A stretch of DNA of 64,000 nucleotides from an uncultured Pseudomonadota bacterium (GTDB lineage Bacteria; Pseudomonadota; Alphaproteobacteria; RF32; CAG-239). The DNA lies in NCBI GenBank assembly GCA_947054505.1, contig CAMRWU010000005.1:1-64000 (forward strand). Reading direction: 5' to 3'. The translations under genes and the position numbers were made by a program. This document shows, one piece after another, positions 31,390 to 40,873 of the stretch; positions within the stretch are counted from its first letter, which is position 1; each line of letters opens with the position of its first letter. A model generated the notes under the pieces. It was not told where the DNA came from. It saw nothing but the letters and a program-made list of their open reading frames with translations, and did no database searches.

Positions 31390-31647
31390 TTAGCCCACCA
31401 TCAACAAACCATAATCATCCACGGGAAAACCCATATCTTCAAGAACGGACGTATTTTCAGAAACAGAAAATTCAACGCCATAAAAATAGTAACTATAATC
31501 CCATGCCGGTTGTGGTTGAGAATACAAACTGCCGAGCATAACCACACCCACCAACATCGCCAAAGACGACTTGATAATGTTATTCCGACGTTTGCGAGCA
31601 AAATATAAAGGCTTAGCTTCCTTAATCAAAGCAGAAATATCAGTCAT
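31390..31647 (-). CDS. Small one-span membrane protein, candidate anti-sigma factor
   Basis: 85 residues. A basic cytoplasmic N-terminus of about 25 residues, a single span (IIKSSLAMLVGVVMLGSLY) and a periplasmic tail of about 40. Size and topology match CnrY-type anti-sigma factors, which hold their sigma factor at the membrane. It is the first gene of the operon, four bases before the sigma gene. No sequence motif confirms the role. Confidence 0.5.
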   Translation of the reverse strand: MTDISALIKEAKPLYFARKRRNNIIKSSLAMLVGVVMLGSLYSQPQPAWDYSYYFYGVEFSVSENTSVLEDMGFPVDDYGLLMVG

Positions 31648-31714
31648 ATTGTTCCTCCTCTCTGTATATTATAACGGAGAAGATTAACATCAGGTTCATT
31701 TTTTTATAAGAAAA

Positions 31715-32773
31715 TTATTTTCGCCCGCCAATATTATGCGAGCCCAGCAACGTTGCCGCCGCCATCGTTTTACGCAACGGTTCCCATAACCGTCTATCCC
31801 GCTGTTCAAAATACAAACGATTTTCTTGCATATATTTCGCGACAATCTGCACATCTGCGGGCGGAAGCAATTTTTTACCGGAACGATTAAATTGTTCCAT
31901 CACAATGTCGCTCATCATAACAACCGGATGATTATAAATTTTTTGACGATGACGGCATGTCGCTATCATCTCGGTTACAGGTGGAAACTTTGGTATCACC
32001 TGTCCTAAAATATTCATAACAAGCTTAGTGGATTCTTCTGTCGACCTTTGACTCAGAAAATCTCTTAATCCCCTTTTAAAACTGTCTCTGTCGCCCCGCT
32101 CAGCAATATCAACTATCTCCTCAATAACACGAGCAACATCAGGTTCACCATGTTCAAAAATATTTTCCCTTTTCCAAGGCTCTTTTTGCAAATGAATAAA
32201 AGTGTCCTTTTGCAAAGGTCTGCTTTTTCCTAAGCCTGATGTCATTAATATATCATTTCTCTGAATAAACGCACGACGTTCTCTCAAACGAGCTTCCATC
32301 TCCTCAGACAAACAAGGATACAAAGCATCAACGGCGGCAATATCCAACAAATTATATCCACCGGCATCCATCAAACGTATGGCATTACAATCACAACACG
32401 CTTCTTCACCATAAGCCAACCGTTCAAAATCCAGAAAACCCTTTCGATACATTATATGGGACAATTCATGTGCCACAACAAACGCCATACTGTCTTCCGT
32501 CTCCAATCGCGCCAATACATCGCGATTAAAAACAACGGCAAAATTCCGTCCATCCTCAAAATCACAATTATCATCAGCATCAACCACTCTGGCAACACTG
32601 TCATCTTTGGAATTATCCGCAATATAATAATGAATATCATACTGTTGCAAAAAAGCCTTTTCCTCAGAACTTTTTTCAAGCATCCGAGCAACCACACTGG
32701 CACAGTAATCGTCAAACGGTTGATTTTTCTTTTCATCGGCCAAACACAAAACAACCGCTAAATCAATATTCAT
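31715..32773 (-). CDS. HExxH metallopeptidase-like protein
   Basis: 352 residues from ATG 32773 with SD GGAGGG; the longer frame adds 26 unlikely residues. The motif V-V-A-H-E-L-S-H-I-M near 104-113 is the zinc site of gluzincins, with E-E-A-C-C-D-C-N-A near 130-138 giving the third ligand glutamate and a Cys cluster. The second half is helical, with no known domain. No signal peptide or span, so probably cytoplasmic. Function unknown; M48-like proteases are the nearest comparison. Confidence 0.65.
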   Translation of the reverse strand: MNIDLAVVLCLADEKKNQPFDDYCASVVARMLEKSSEEKAFLQQYDIHYYIADNSKDDSVARVVDADDNCDFEDGRNFAVVFNRDVLARLETEDSMAFVVAHELSHIMYRKGFLDFERLAYGEEACCDCNAIRLMDAGGYNLLDIAAVDALYPCLSEEMEARLRERRAFIQRNDILMTSGLGKSRPLQKDTFIHLQKEPWKRENIFEHGEPDVARVIEEIVDIAERGDRDSFKRGLRDFLSQRSTEESTKLVMNILGQVIPKFPPVTEMIATCRHRQKIYNHPVVMMSDIVMEQFNRSGKKLLPPADVQIVAKYMQENRLYFEQRDRRLWEPLRKTMAAATLLGSHNIGGRK

Positions 32774-32904
32774 AGACCCTCCACTTATATATATCAGAGT
32801 AGCAAAAAAACGATGCGGTGTCAAACAAACGTTACAAACCGAGTGATACAAACTGCGTTTGAGAATAAAACATCTCCAAACCAGAAAAAAATTGAACTTA
32901 GCTC

Positions 32905-32932
32905 ACAAAAAAAACCGCCTAAAAGGCGGTTT
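32905..32932 (-). terminator. Terminator after tRNA-Val
   Basis: On the minus strand, stem AAACCGCCT/AGGCGGTTT with a TTT loop followed by eight T. Confidence 0.85.
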
Positions 32933-32935
32933 AAT

Positions 32936-33011
32936 TGGTGGGCGCTGAGAGGTTCGAACTCCCGACCCTCTCGGTGTAAACGAGATGCTCTTCCAGCTGA
33001 GCTAAGCGCCC
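32936..33011 (-). tRNA. tRNA-Val(TAC)
   Basis: 76-base cloverleaf with CCA encoded: acceptor GGGCGCT/AGCGCCC, D arm with AGCTCAGCTGGAAGAGC, anticodon stem CTCG/CGAG around loop TTTACAC (anticodon TAC), T arm with GTTCGAA. Confidence 0.97.
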
Positions 33012-33149
33012 ATCTCACTTACGAAAGTGTTTATACATCGTCAAAAATAATAAATCAAGTAAAAAATTCAATTTTTTTTATTTTTTTCACAAGCAACAAA
33101 TAACATCAAAAAAAACGAGGCGAAAGCCCCGTTTATTTATAATATATAA

Positions 33150-33171
33150 AGAGCCGGTTGTTGCCGGCTCT
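33150..33171 (-). terminator. Hairpin after the HU gene
   Basis: Stem AGAGCCGG/CCGGCTCT with loop TTGTTG, nine bases past the HU stop. A second small hairpin, AACGAGGC/GCCCCGTT with a GAAA loop, lies at 33113-33133. Confidence 0.65.
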
Positions 33172-33179
33172 CACTTATA

Positions 33180-33452
33180 TTAGTTTACAGAATCTTGCAA
33201 AGCTTTACCAGCTTTAAACTTAGCCTGTTTGCGAGCCGGAATTTTAATAGCGGCACCGGTACGCGGATTGCGGCCAGTTGTAGCAGCGCGTTTAGAAACA
33301 GCGAATGTACCAAAACCAACCAAACGAACTTCATCACCTTTTTTCAAAGCGTTTGTGATAGAAGCTACAAATGCATCCAAAGCCTTAGCAGAATCAGTTT
33401 TTGTAAGGCCTGTTTCGCTAGCGATGCTAGCAATCAATTCGTTTTTATTCAC
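33180..33452 (-). CDS. HU-family DNA-binding protein
   Basis: 90 residues, full length. M-N-K-N-E-L-I-A-S-I-A at the start, L-V-G-F-G-T-F near 44-50 and the DNA-gripping arm G-R-N-P-R-T-G-A-A-I-K-I-P-A near 60-73 define HU. It bends and compacts DNA. A one-gene unit with SD AGGGAG. Confidence 0.96.
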   Translation of the reverse strand: MNKNELIASIASETGLTKTDSAKALDAFVASITNALKKGDEVRLVGFGTFAVSKRAATTGRNPRTGAAIKIPARKQAKFKAGKALQDSVN

Positions 33453-33671
33453 GGTGAGGACTCCCTCTAATATAAGTTATAAACCAATGTGGAGAAAATA
33501 TCTCTAACCACAAGAAAATTTAAGCGCCAAATTTTCGTTAAGTCAAACAAAAACAACGCTTACAGGGGATAAAAGAGCACTTTTTGAGAACTTATACACA
33601 TATTTTCACAAAAAAAGAAGGGAATTTCTCCCCTTCTCCTACAAACAAAGGCGATTCCAGCGATTCGAAAA

Positions 33672-34346
33672 CTATTTTTTTGCAAGATTCGCAAAAGCAA
33701 ATATTTTTTCAGCCCCCTCCAAAAGCTTTATCAAAAACCACGGAGATTTTCCGGCATAACAAAAAGAAACCGTCACTTCAGGAATATTATGTTCCAGACA
33801 AATATTTATCCGATGATTACCGTTATCCAAACTATCTTTATAGCTCAAACTCCGACAAAGCATAATTGACAACGGCCCACAATCAGCATTCCACCCATTG
33901 TTAACAATATCCTGCTCTAATTCCTCATAAAGACGATAACGCTCTTCATCCGGAATATAGATTTGCGAAAATTGATAAGCATTTTCTTTCGTTCTGACAC
34001 ACCGAATAAGCTTCTTACGCTCAATTTCTTGCGGTCTTACACGATAAGAATGCGTCCCATGTGTTTTAAATCTTTTGCGCAACTTACCAATCAGCAAAAC
34101 AGGCAAATTCCAAGAATGAACAACCGGATAAAAATAAACGCTTGTTTCAACATAGTCTTGCTGTTCTCTAAGACGCAAAAGCTCTTCTTTGGAAGAAAGC
34201 AAACAATCTGAAACACCCGTTTTCGCATTACCAATCAAAATAGCAACACCCTCACCGGCATACCCTGCTTTATCGGCACACTCAGGTAACACCAACAAAT
34301 CGTCAATCTTCAGCATATATGTTTGCATCGCTGATTTCATACACAT
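33672..34346 (-). CDS. Hypothetical protein with ParB-like D-x-G-N-H-R element
   Basis: 224 residues; the ATG at 34346 follows the PIG-L stop directly, with SD GGAGAGA inside that gene. A C-terminal stretch S-L-D-N-G-N-H-R-I-N-I-C-L-E-H-N-I-P near 170-187 resembles the D-G-x-H-R motif of ParB/Srx-fold proteins, which bind nucleotides. The rest is not recognised. Third gene of an operon with GT32 and PIG-L genes, so a glycan-related function is likely. Confidence 0.5.
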   Translation of the reverse strand: MCMKSAMQTYMLKIDDLLVLPECADKAGYAGEGVAILIGNAKTGVSDCLLSSKEELLRLREQQDYVETSVYFYPVVHSWNLPVLLIGKLRKRFKTHGTHSYRVRPQEIERKKLIRCVRTKENAYQFSQIYIPDEERYRLYEELEQDIVNNGWNADCGPLSIMLCRSLSYKDSLDNGNHRINICLEHNIPEVTVSFCYAGKSPWFLIKLLEGAEKIFAFANLAKK

Positions 34347-35042
34347 TTATGCTCTCTCCATGGCAAAATCTTCTTCATACAAAATATGATGGTGAATTCC
34401 GCGATAATGATTCAATGCCACAATCCGTGATGTATAATCTATATTGGCCAATTGTGATTGATAAAAAGCAATAGCTTCCTTTTTCTGTTCAATAACATCA
34501 CTAATATCCATATAATGTGTCGGAACCGATAAAGCCCCCCACAATTCATAATACACGGCACGAGCTTTGAACTTCTTCTCTTTAACCAACCTTTTCCAAA
34601 AAGCACTAACAACCATATGATCAGCATGCGTATCCTGCCGATGCGGCATCAACACATAGTCATAAGTAGAAAAATCAATCTGAGCAAAGGCCTGATAAGC
34701 ATCAATCAAAGCACTGTCCATCCCATTCATAAACGAATAAGAACGAACATTCAAAAAAGCCATCGCTTTTTCAAACTCAGATTTTCTGACTTCCGCCGTT
34801 TGTGCCTCACTCCAACCGATAAGCCCGCCCTTTTGACCATTAGTCAATAAAACGACATCGCACTGAGATCCGTATTTCGCCAATAATCCACCGCAAGCAA
34901 TTGTTTCATCATCAGGATGCGGCGCCAAAATACAAATTCTGTCTGTCGGTTTAATAACCCAAGGCTTTGACTTTACCAACTGTGGCAAATCATAACCGTG
35001 AATTTTACTTTTCATCCAACGATTCAGCTTTTTTAGTCCCAT
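34347..35042 (-). CDS. PIG-L/LmbE family deacetylase
   Basis: 231 residues. The metal motif A-P-H-P-D-D-E-T near 39-46 and the later H-R-Q-D-T-H-A-D-H near 128-136 are those of PIG-L/LmbE zinc N-deacetylases, which act on GlcNAc-type sugars in glycolipids, mycothiol/bacillithiol or antibiotics. It starts four bases after the GT32 gene ends, so it probably removes an acetyl from a glycan made by that operon. Confidence 0.85.
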   Translation of the reverse strand: MGLKKLNRWMKSKIHGYDLPQLVKSKPWVIKPTDRICILAPHPDDETIACGGLLAKYGSQCDVVLLTNGQKGGLIGWSEAQTAEVRKSEFEKAMAFLNVRSYSFMNGMDSALIDAYQAFAQIDFSTYDYVLMPHRQDTHADHMVVSAFWKRLVKEKKFKARAVYYELWGALSVPTHYMDISDVIEQKKEAIAFYQSQLANIDYTSRIVALNHYRGIHHHILYEEDFAMERA

Positions 35043-35046
35043 GTGT

Positions 35047-35835
35047 CTATTTCCGTTTTTTAATCAATGTCCATTTCGAGCGTTTGGAAGTGCTCAATTG
35101 CCCGACAATTTTTTCATTGTCATCCACAGGCATAGGCTCACCGTCCCTGTTCTTTTTATATTTACGAACAATCAATCCGAACGGCAACTTAAACTTATCT
35201 TCCACTTTCCAATCAGGCTTCCAACTTCCGGAATAATGATGAACGGCATAAGCGTCTTTGTTATCTGTGCAAAAATAAAAGTATGGATAAATATAAGCAT
35301 TATCAGTAATTTTCAGACGCCCTTCGGTGACAAAAACATCATCCAAACCATATTTGTCTTTCATCACACGAGCAAAATAAACAGGATTGGTTGTCAGATT
35401 ATAAGTTCCATCGGGCTGAACGAAAACTTCATTATCATAAACAGCCAACAAATTTTTAACAATTTCACTATGCGGCAACGTCCCAATAAGAGCCGGAGAA
35501 ATATTGCGACAACTTCCGCAACGTTGTGAACCGATAAAAAAGTCATGTTCCATAAATTCATCCAACGGTCGACGCACCTCTTCATCGGTGTCAAAATAAA
35601 TACCACCTTCCTCGTACAAGGCATGCAAACGCACATAGTCAGAAACAAACGCCCACTTTTTGGCCGCAACAGCTTCTTGCAGATAGCGGTTATCAAGACG
35701 CTCCAAATCTTCATTGCCCCATTTACGAATTTTATAATCAGGAAAAAACTTTTTCCAAGAAGCCAAACAGCGGTTTTCCAATTCACCCATCGGATTATCA
35801 CCAAACCAGCAATAATGAATAATTTTAGGTATCAT
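35047..35835 (-). CDS. GT32-type glycosyltransferase
   Basis: 262 residues from ATG 35835 (an in-frame TTG lies 15 bases upstream). I-P-K-I-I-H-Y-C-W-F-G at the start, F-P-D-Y-K-I, then A-F-V-S-D-Y-V-R-L-H-A-L-Y-E-E-G-G-I-Y-F-D-T-D near 65-90 with the DxD motif are typical of the glycosyltransferase sugar-binding/GT32 family, which builds capsule or LPS side chains. First gene of the three-gene glycan operon. Confidence 0.88.
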   Translation of the reverse strand: MIPKIIHYCWFGDNPMGELENRCLASWKKFFPDYKIRKWGNEDLERLDNRYLQEAVAAKKWAFVSDYVRLHALYEEGGIYFDTDEEVRRPLDEFMEHDFFIGSQRCGSCRNISPALIGTLPHSEIVKNLLAVYDNEVFVQPDGTYNLTTNPVYFARVMKDKYGLDDVFVTEGRLKITDNAYIYPYFYFCTDNKDAYAVHHYSGSWKPDWKVEDKFKLPFGLIVRKYKKNRDGEPMPVDDNEKIVGQLSTSKRSKWTLIKKRK

Positions 35836-35958
35836 CAATCCCTCACCCAAGTTGTTTTACTATTTTATATAAGAAAAATCCTACTTTGGCAACGGATTAA
35901 TATATCTTGGGATAAATCTGACCGTAATGTCTTCCTGCTTACCAAATAAATTAAAACA

Positions 35959-35984
35959 CAAAAAAGCCCGCTGTTGCGGGCTTC
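35959..35984 (-). terminator. Terminator of lon
   Basis: Stem AAGCCCGC/GCGGGCTT with loop AACA on the minus strand, then a run of T, just past the lon stop. Confidence 0.8.
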
Positions 35985-35989
35985 TAATT

Positions 35990-38383
35990 TTAGTTCCTCA
36001 TCATTCCTGTTGAAGACGTTTCCGTTTTTTTCAAACATTCCGGCGGAACATCTTTTTTCAGCGGTTGAACCTTTCCGTTCAACGCAATTCCGATGACTTC
36101 ATTAACTTCAGAAACAGGAATAATCTTCATCCCGTCTTTGACATTATCCGGAATTTCCGCCAAATCTTTCTCATTATCCTTAGGAATGATAACAGTTTTG
36201 ATACCACCGCGCAAAGCCGAAAGAAGCTTTTCTTTCAATCCGCCAATTGGCAAAACACGCCCTTGCAACGTAATCTCTCCGGTCATAGCCACATCTTTGC
36301 GCACCGGAATTTTCGTCAAAACAGATACCAAAGTCGTATACATGGCAATACCGGCTGATGGTCCGTCTTTCGGTGTTGCCCCCTCCGGAACGTGAACATG
36401 AATATCCGTCTTATCAAAAATCTCAGGATCGATACCCAAATCAGCAGAATGAGAACGAACAACCGAATAAGCCGTATCGATTGATTCTTTCATAACCTCA
36501 CCCAGTTTACCGGTTTGTTTGACAATCCCTTTCCCCGGCATATCAACAGCTTCAATAAACAAAATATCACCGCCGACTTCCGTCCAAGCCAAACCGGTTG
36601 TCACTCCGACATGATCTTTTTCTTCAGCCTCACCAAAACGATATTTGATAACGCCCAAATATTTTTCCAAATTATCACAATTAACGACAACTTTCTTTTC
36701 TTTGGAGGTCAAAATCTCTTTAACGGCTTTACGAGCGATTTTCGCAATCTCTCTTTCCAGATTTCGAACACCGGCTTCACGAGTATAATAGCGGATAATA
36801 TTGCAAATAGCGCTGTCTTCGATTTCAACTTCTCCTTCTTTGATAGCCATTTCACTAAAAATCTTCGGCAACAAATGTCCTTTGGCAATTTGAATCTTTT
36901 CATCCTCGGTATAACCGGACAATCTGATAATTTCCATACGATCCAACAATGGACGCGGCATATCTAAAGAGTTTGCCGTTGTCACAAACATCACATCGGA
37001 TAAATCATAATCCACTTCCAAGTAATGATCGCTGAACGTTGCATTTTGCTCCGGATCAAGAACCTCCAACAAAGCGGAACTCGGATCACCTCGATAATCA
37101 TTGCCCAACTTGTCAATTTCATCAAGCAGGAATAACGGATTTGATGTACCTGATTTTTTCATTCCTTTAATGATTTTTCCGGGCATGGATCCGATATAAG
37201 TCCGACGATGCCCCCTAATCTCGGCTTCATCGCGCATTCCCCCGAGAGAAGCACGAACAAAACTGCGACCGGTAGCTTTGGCAATGGATTTTCCCAAAGA
37301 AGTTTTACCCACCCCCGGAGGTCCGACCAAACACAAAATCGGTCCCTTAACCTTATCGGCTCTCGCCTGCACAGCCAAATATTCGGCAATACGTTCTTTA
37401 ACTTCTTCCAAACCATAATGATCTTCATTCAAGATATCCATGGCTCGGCTCAAATCTTTATTCACCTTTGAACGTTTTTTCCAAGGAATATCCAAAAGCC
37501 AATCCAAATAATTGCGAACAACAGTAGCTTCAGCCGACATCACACTCATCGACTTCAATTTTTTAACTTCAGCCAAGGCCTTTTCTTTTGCCTCTTTTGA
37601 AAGCTTTGTATTCTCGATTTTTTTCATATACTCGGCAATTTCGGCATCATCCTCGCCATCACCCAGCTCTTTTTGAATCGCTTTCATCTGTTCATTCAGA
37701 TAGTATTCTTTCTGGCTTTTTTCCATCTGTTTTTTAACGCGATTCTTAATCTTGTTTTCAACTTCCAAAAGCGTAATTTCGGCATCCATAAATTCCAAAA
37801 TTTTCTCAAAACGCTCTTTGAGCCCCGCTCCTTCAAGCAAGGCCTGTTTATCAGCAATTTTCAATGATAAATGAGAAGCGATGGTATCAGCCAACTTGCT
37901 GTAATCGTCAATTTGATTAACAGCCATCAAAACCTCAGGCGGGGTTTTCTTTGACAACTTGACATATTCTTCAAACTGAGAAAGAACTGCACGAGACAAA
38001 CCTTCCAACTCCGCTTCGTCAACCTTACTCTCAACATCCGGCAAAATTGTAATATTTGCCTGCATAAAACTGTCACCGCTGTAAAGCTTATCTATTTTAA
38101 CCCGCTCCAACCCCTCGATCAAAACCTTGACCGTTCCGTCCGGCAACCGTAACATTTGCAAAACGGTTCCCAGTGTGCCGACATGATAGATATCGTCACT
38201 TGCAGGTTCTTCTACCGAAGCATCTTTCTGTGTGGCCAAAACGATATTCTGATCATTGTCAACAACTTCCTGCAAGGCATTGATAGATTTTTCACGCCCA
38301 ACAAACAACGGTACAATCATCTTAGGATAAACAACAATATCACGTAGAGGAAGTACCGGAAATCTTTCTTTTTTTGCAACCAT
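35990..38383 (-). CDS. lon: ATP-dependent Lon protease
   Basis: 797 residues from ATG 38383, with SD AGGTGG; an upstream start at 38401 adds six residues. The order is the Lon N-terminal substrate domain (F-P-V-L-P-L-R-D), a coiled coil, the AAA+ domain with G-P-P-G-V-G-K-T and Walker B F-L-L-D-E-I-D, and the serine/lysine protease domain with D-G-P-S-A-G. It degrades misfolded and regulatory proteins. The upstream 200 bp (38402-38606) hold its promoter region but no clear heat-shock promoter is seen. Confidence 0.98.
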   Translation of the reverse strand: MVAKKERFPVLPLRDIVVYPKMIVPLFVGREKSINALQEVVDNDQNIVLATQKDASVEEPASDDIYHVGTLGTVLQMLRLPDGTVKVLIEGLERVKIDKLYSGDSFMQANITILPDVESKVDEAELEGLSRAVLSQFEEYVKLSKKTPPEVLMAVNQIDDYSKLADTIASHLSLKIADKQALLEGAGLKERFEKILEFMDAEITLLEVENKIKNRVKKQMEKSQKEYYLNEQMKAIQKELGDGEDDAEIAEYMKKIENTKLSKEAKEKALAEVKKLKSMSVMSAEATVVRNYLDWLLDIPWKKRSKVNKDLSRAMDILNEDHYGLEEVKERIAEYLAVQARADKVKGPILCLVGPPGVGKTSLGKSIAKATGRSFVRASLGGMRDEAEIRGHRRTYIGSMPGKIIKGMKKSGTSNPLFLLDEIDKLGNDYRGDPSSALLEVLDPEQNATFSDHYLEVDYDLSDVMFVTTANSLDMPRPLLDRMEIIRLSGYTEDEKIQIAKGHLLPKIFSEMAIKEGEVEIEDSAICNIIRYYTREAGVRNLEREIAKIARKAVKEILTSKEKKVVVNCDNLEKYLGVIKYRFGEAEEKDHVGVTTGLAWTEVGGDILFIEAVDMPGKGIVKQTGKLGEVMKESIDTAYSVVRSHSADLGIDPEIFDKTDIHVHVPEGATPKDGPSAGIAMYTTLVSVLTKIPVRKDVAMTGEITLQGRVLPIGGLKEKLLSALRGGIKTVIIPKDNEKDLAEIPDNVKDGMKIIPVSEVNEVIGIALNGKVQPLKKDVPPECLKKTETSSTGMMRN

Positions 38384-38618
38384 TTTGCCACCTGTGTCCA
38401 TAATTTAGTTATTCTTCACCACATTATATAGGAAAAGCATTTTGCTTCTGCAACACTTAACCTCAATTTTTTGCCACACTTATCTTTGTTGGGCAATTCA
38501 TATCTTTTTAATCCACAACTTTCAACCATGCTTTTCTTATATATAATAAGTTTAATTATAATTTGCAGATTTAAAAAAAATATGTCATATTGAGGCTAAA
38601 TAATAAATGGAGATAAAA

Positions 38619-38864
38619 ATGCCTGCAAAAAAAGCGACCTCAGACAATGATATTATGGTAGATGTTTCAGTCACCCTCGGTACGGCGGAACTCCGCGTCA
38701 ATCAGTTGTTAAAACTCGGCCGCGGCGCTGTTGTTGAATTAGATAAAGATATCAATGACTATGTCGACATTTATGCCAATGACATCCTCATCGGTCATGG
38801 TGAAGTCGTCATCACCGACAATGAAACCATTGGCATCAGTATCACTAACACCGTCAACCGCTAA
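38619..38864 (+). CDS. FliN/SpoA-domain protein
   Basis: 81 residues from ATG 38619 with GGAG seven bases ahead; an ATG 12 bases earlier lacks spacing. The SpoA domain of FliN is visible: I-M-V-D-V-S-V-T-L-G-T-A-E-L, then L-L-K-L-G-R-G-A-V-V-E-L-D and I-Y-A-N-D-I-L-I-G-H-G-E-V-V. FliN forms the C-ring of the flagellar switch or part of type III export. No other flagellar gene is near; it heads a run of lipid A genes, six bases before the DUF374 gene. Confidence 0.82.
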   Translation: MPAKKATSDNDIMVDVSVTLGTAELRVNQLLKLGRGAVVELDKDINDYVDIYANDILIGHGEVVITDNETIGISITNTVNR

Positions 38865-38870
38865 CAAAAA

Positions 38871-39614
38871 ATGCCTATAAAAAAACGACTGAAAAAAATA
38901 TTGCGCAAAATTGTTCAATCAGCATTTGTCATGAATGCGATTTCTTTTTTGTTATATCACTATACCTGTTTTATCGGTAAACATACCAAATGGTCTCTGA
39001 CCGGCATTGACGATTTCTACAGCGTTTGGGAAAAAGAAAAAAGTATTATTTTGGTCATCTGGCACGGACGAGCCTTGATGATTCCGTATTTTTGGAACAA
39101 ACAACGCCCTATGAATGCTCTGGTTTCACCACACCGTGACGGAAGAATGATTGCCGGCCTCTTAACAAGATTCGGCTTTGGAACCATCAATGGTTCTTCC
39201 AACGAAAACGCTAACGGTGCCGCTCTGAGTTTATTGCATTCTCTTCAAAAAGACGAAGCCGTCTGCATCATTCCGGATGGCCCGCGCGGTCCCAGAATGC
39301 ACTTTAGCAAATCACCGGTTTATTTTGCCCAAAAAACAGGAAAGCCCATCATTGGTGTCACTTACAGTGTCAATAAATCAAAAAGGTTAACCAAAGTTTG
39401 GGATCACATGATGCTCCCGTTCCCTTTCGGTAAAGGTATTGTGCGTATAACCCCTCCCTTATACGTCCCCAAAGATGCCGATAAAAAAACTTTGGAACAA
39501 TACCGCAAAAAAATCGAAACAGAATTAAATAATCTCAGTATCCAATGTGATACTGAAATGGGAATTTTCCCCACCACACCGGACGATTCAACCTCATCTA
39601 ACAGGAAAAGATAA
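38871..39614 (+). CDS. DUF374 lysophospholipid acyltransferase family protein
   Basis: 247 residues. A hydrophobic N-terminal part is followed by V-I-W-H-G-R-A-L-M near 62-70 (the H-x-x-x-x-M/D-like site), S-P-H-R-D-G-R-M-I near 84-92, G-S-S and I-I-P-D-G-P-R-G-P near 132-140, which define DUF374. These proteins sit next to waaA in many alphaproteobacteria and are thought to acylate lipid A or related lipids. It shares one base with waaA (TAATG). Confidence 0.85.
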   Translation: MPIKKRLKKILRKIVQSAFVMNAISFLLYHYTCFIGKHTKWSLTGIDDFYSVWEKEKSIILVIWHGRALMIPYFWNKQRPMNALVSPHRDGRMIAGLLTRFGFGTINGSSNENANGAALSLLHSLQKDEAVCIIPDGPRGPRMHFSKSPVYFAQKTGKPIIGVTYSVNKSKRLTKVWDHMMLPFPFGKGIVRITPPLYVPKDADKKTLEQYRKKIETELNNLSIQCDTEMGIFPTTPDDSTSSNRKR

Positions 39615-40873
39615 TGTTTATCAAGATATACAATACGCTCATAACAGTTCTATATCCTCTGGTCATCAAACGCTATATCAACAAACGTAAAGAAAACGGC
39701 AAAGAAGATATCAAGCGTTTCAATGAGCGGATTGGCCGTCCTGTTCACAAACGTCCGGAAGGAAAACTTGTCTGGTTGCACGGCGCTTCAGTCGGAGAGT
39801 CTGTTTCCATGCTCCCGTTGATACAAAAAATAATAGAAACATATCCTGATGTCTACGTTATGGTTACCACCGGAACTGTCACATCGGCAGATGTTATGAA
39901 CAAACGCCTGCCGGAAAGAGCTTTCCACCAATACATCCCCATTGACAATCCGATGTTCACAACCAGATTCGTCAAATACTGGAGTCCGGATGTTGTTTTG
40001 TGGTTTGAATCTGAGTTCTGGCCGGCAATGTTGTCCAGCATTAAAAGAAAAAACATCCCCTTGATTCTTATCAACGGACGCATCTCCAACAAAAGCTTCA
40101 AACGTTGGCAACAATTTGACTTTATCAGTAAAGAACTTTTAGCTTGCTTTACACTATGCCTCGGACAATCAGAAGAAGACGCTTACCGCCTGAAAGTTCT
40201 GGGAGCAAGCAACGCTCTCTGCTTAGGCAACTTGAAATATTCAGGATTGCCATTGCCTATTGATAAAGATAAAAAAGAAGAAATTACTTCCGAGATAAAG
40301 GAACGCCCTCTGTGGCTGGCCAGTTCCACACATGATGATGAAGAAATAAGGCTTGCCAAAGCCCATCAACGTCTCTTGGAAACAATTCCCGACCTATTTT
40401 TAATCATTGCACCGCGCCATCCCAACCGCGGCGCCGAAATCAAAGAAAAAATCAAAACATTGGGACTCAACGTCGCCTTGCGTTCAGCTAATGAAAAAAT
40501 AACAGACAAGACAAATGTCTACATAGCAGACACCATTGGTGAAATGGGATTATGGTATGAAATAGCCAATATAGTCTTTATCGGTGGTTCACTCATTCCC
40601 CATGGCGGACAAAACTTTATGGAACCATCTCGTGTCCGTGATGCCGTTATTGTCGGTCCTTATATGCATAATTTTACAGACGCAATGAACCGCGCCAAAA
40701 AAGCTGATGGTATTATGCAGATTAACGACACAGTTGAGTTGGAAGAACTCTTGTCGCAATTATTGCAAAACAAAGAACTTCTGGAAGCCAAACGCAGTCT
40801 GGCCTACAATTGGGCAACCGGAGAAGCCAAAGTTCTGGATGGTATCATGAACAAAGTCAAGGAATACATCTGA
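39614..40873 (+). CDS. waaA: Kdo transferase
   Basis: 419 residues. An N-terminal anchor, then L-H-G-A-S-V-G-E-S near 56-64, F-E-S-E-F-W-P near 134-140, and in the C-terminal domain A-P-R-H-P-N-R and G-G-S-L-I-P-H-G-G-Q-N-F-M-E-P near 330-344 mark the GT30 family. It adds Kdo from CMP-Kdo to lipid IVA at the inner membrane. The stop touches the lpxK start. Confidence 0.95.
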   Translation: MFIKIYNTLITVLYPLVIKRYINKRKENGKEDIKRFNERIGRPVHKRPEGKLVWLHGASVGESVSMLPLIQKIIETYPDVYVMVTTGTVTSADVMNKRLPERAFHQYIPIDNPMFTTRFVKYWSPDVVLWFESEFWPAMLSSIKRKNIPLILINGRISNKSFKRWQQFDFISKELLACFTLCLGQSEEDAYRLKVLGASNALCLGNLKYSGLPLPIDKDKKEEITSEIKERPLWLASSTHDDEEIRLAKAHQRLLETIPDLFLIIAPRHPNRGAEIKEKIKTLGLNVALRSANEKITDKTNVYIADTIGEMGLWYEIANIVFIGGSLIPHGGQNFMEPSRVRDAVIVGPYMHNFTDAMNRAKKADGIMQINDTVELEELLSQLLQNKELLEAKRSLAYNWATGEAKVLDGIMNKVKEYI

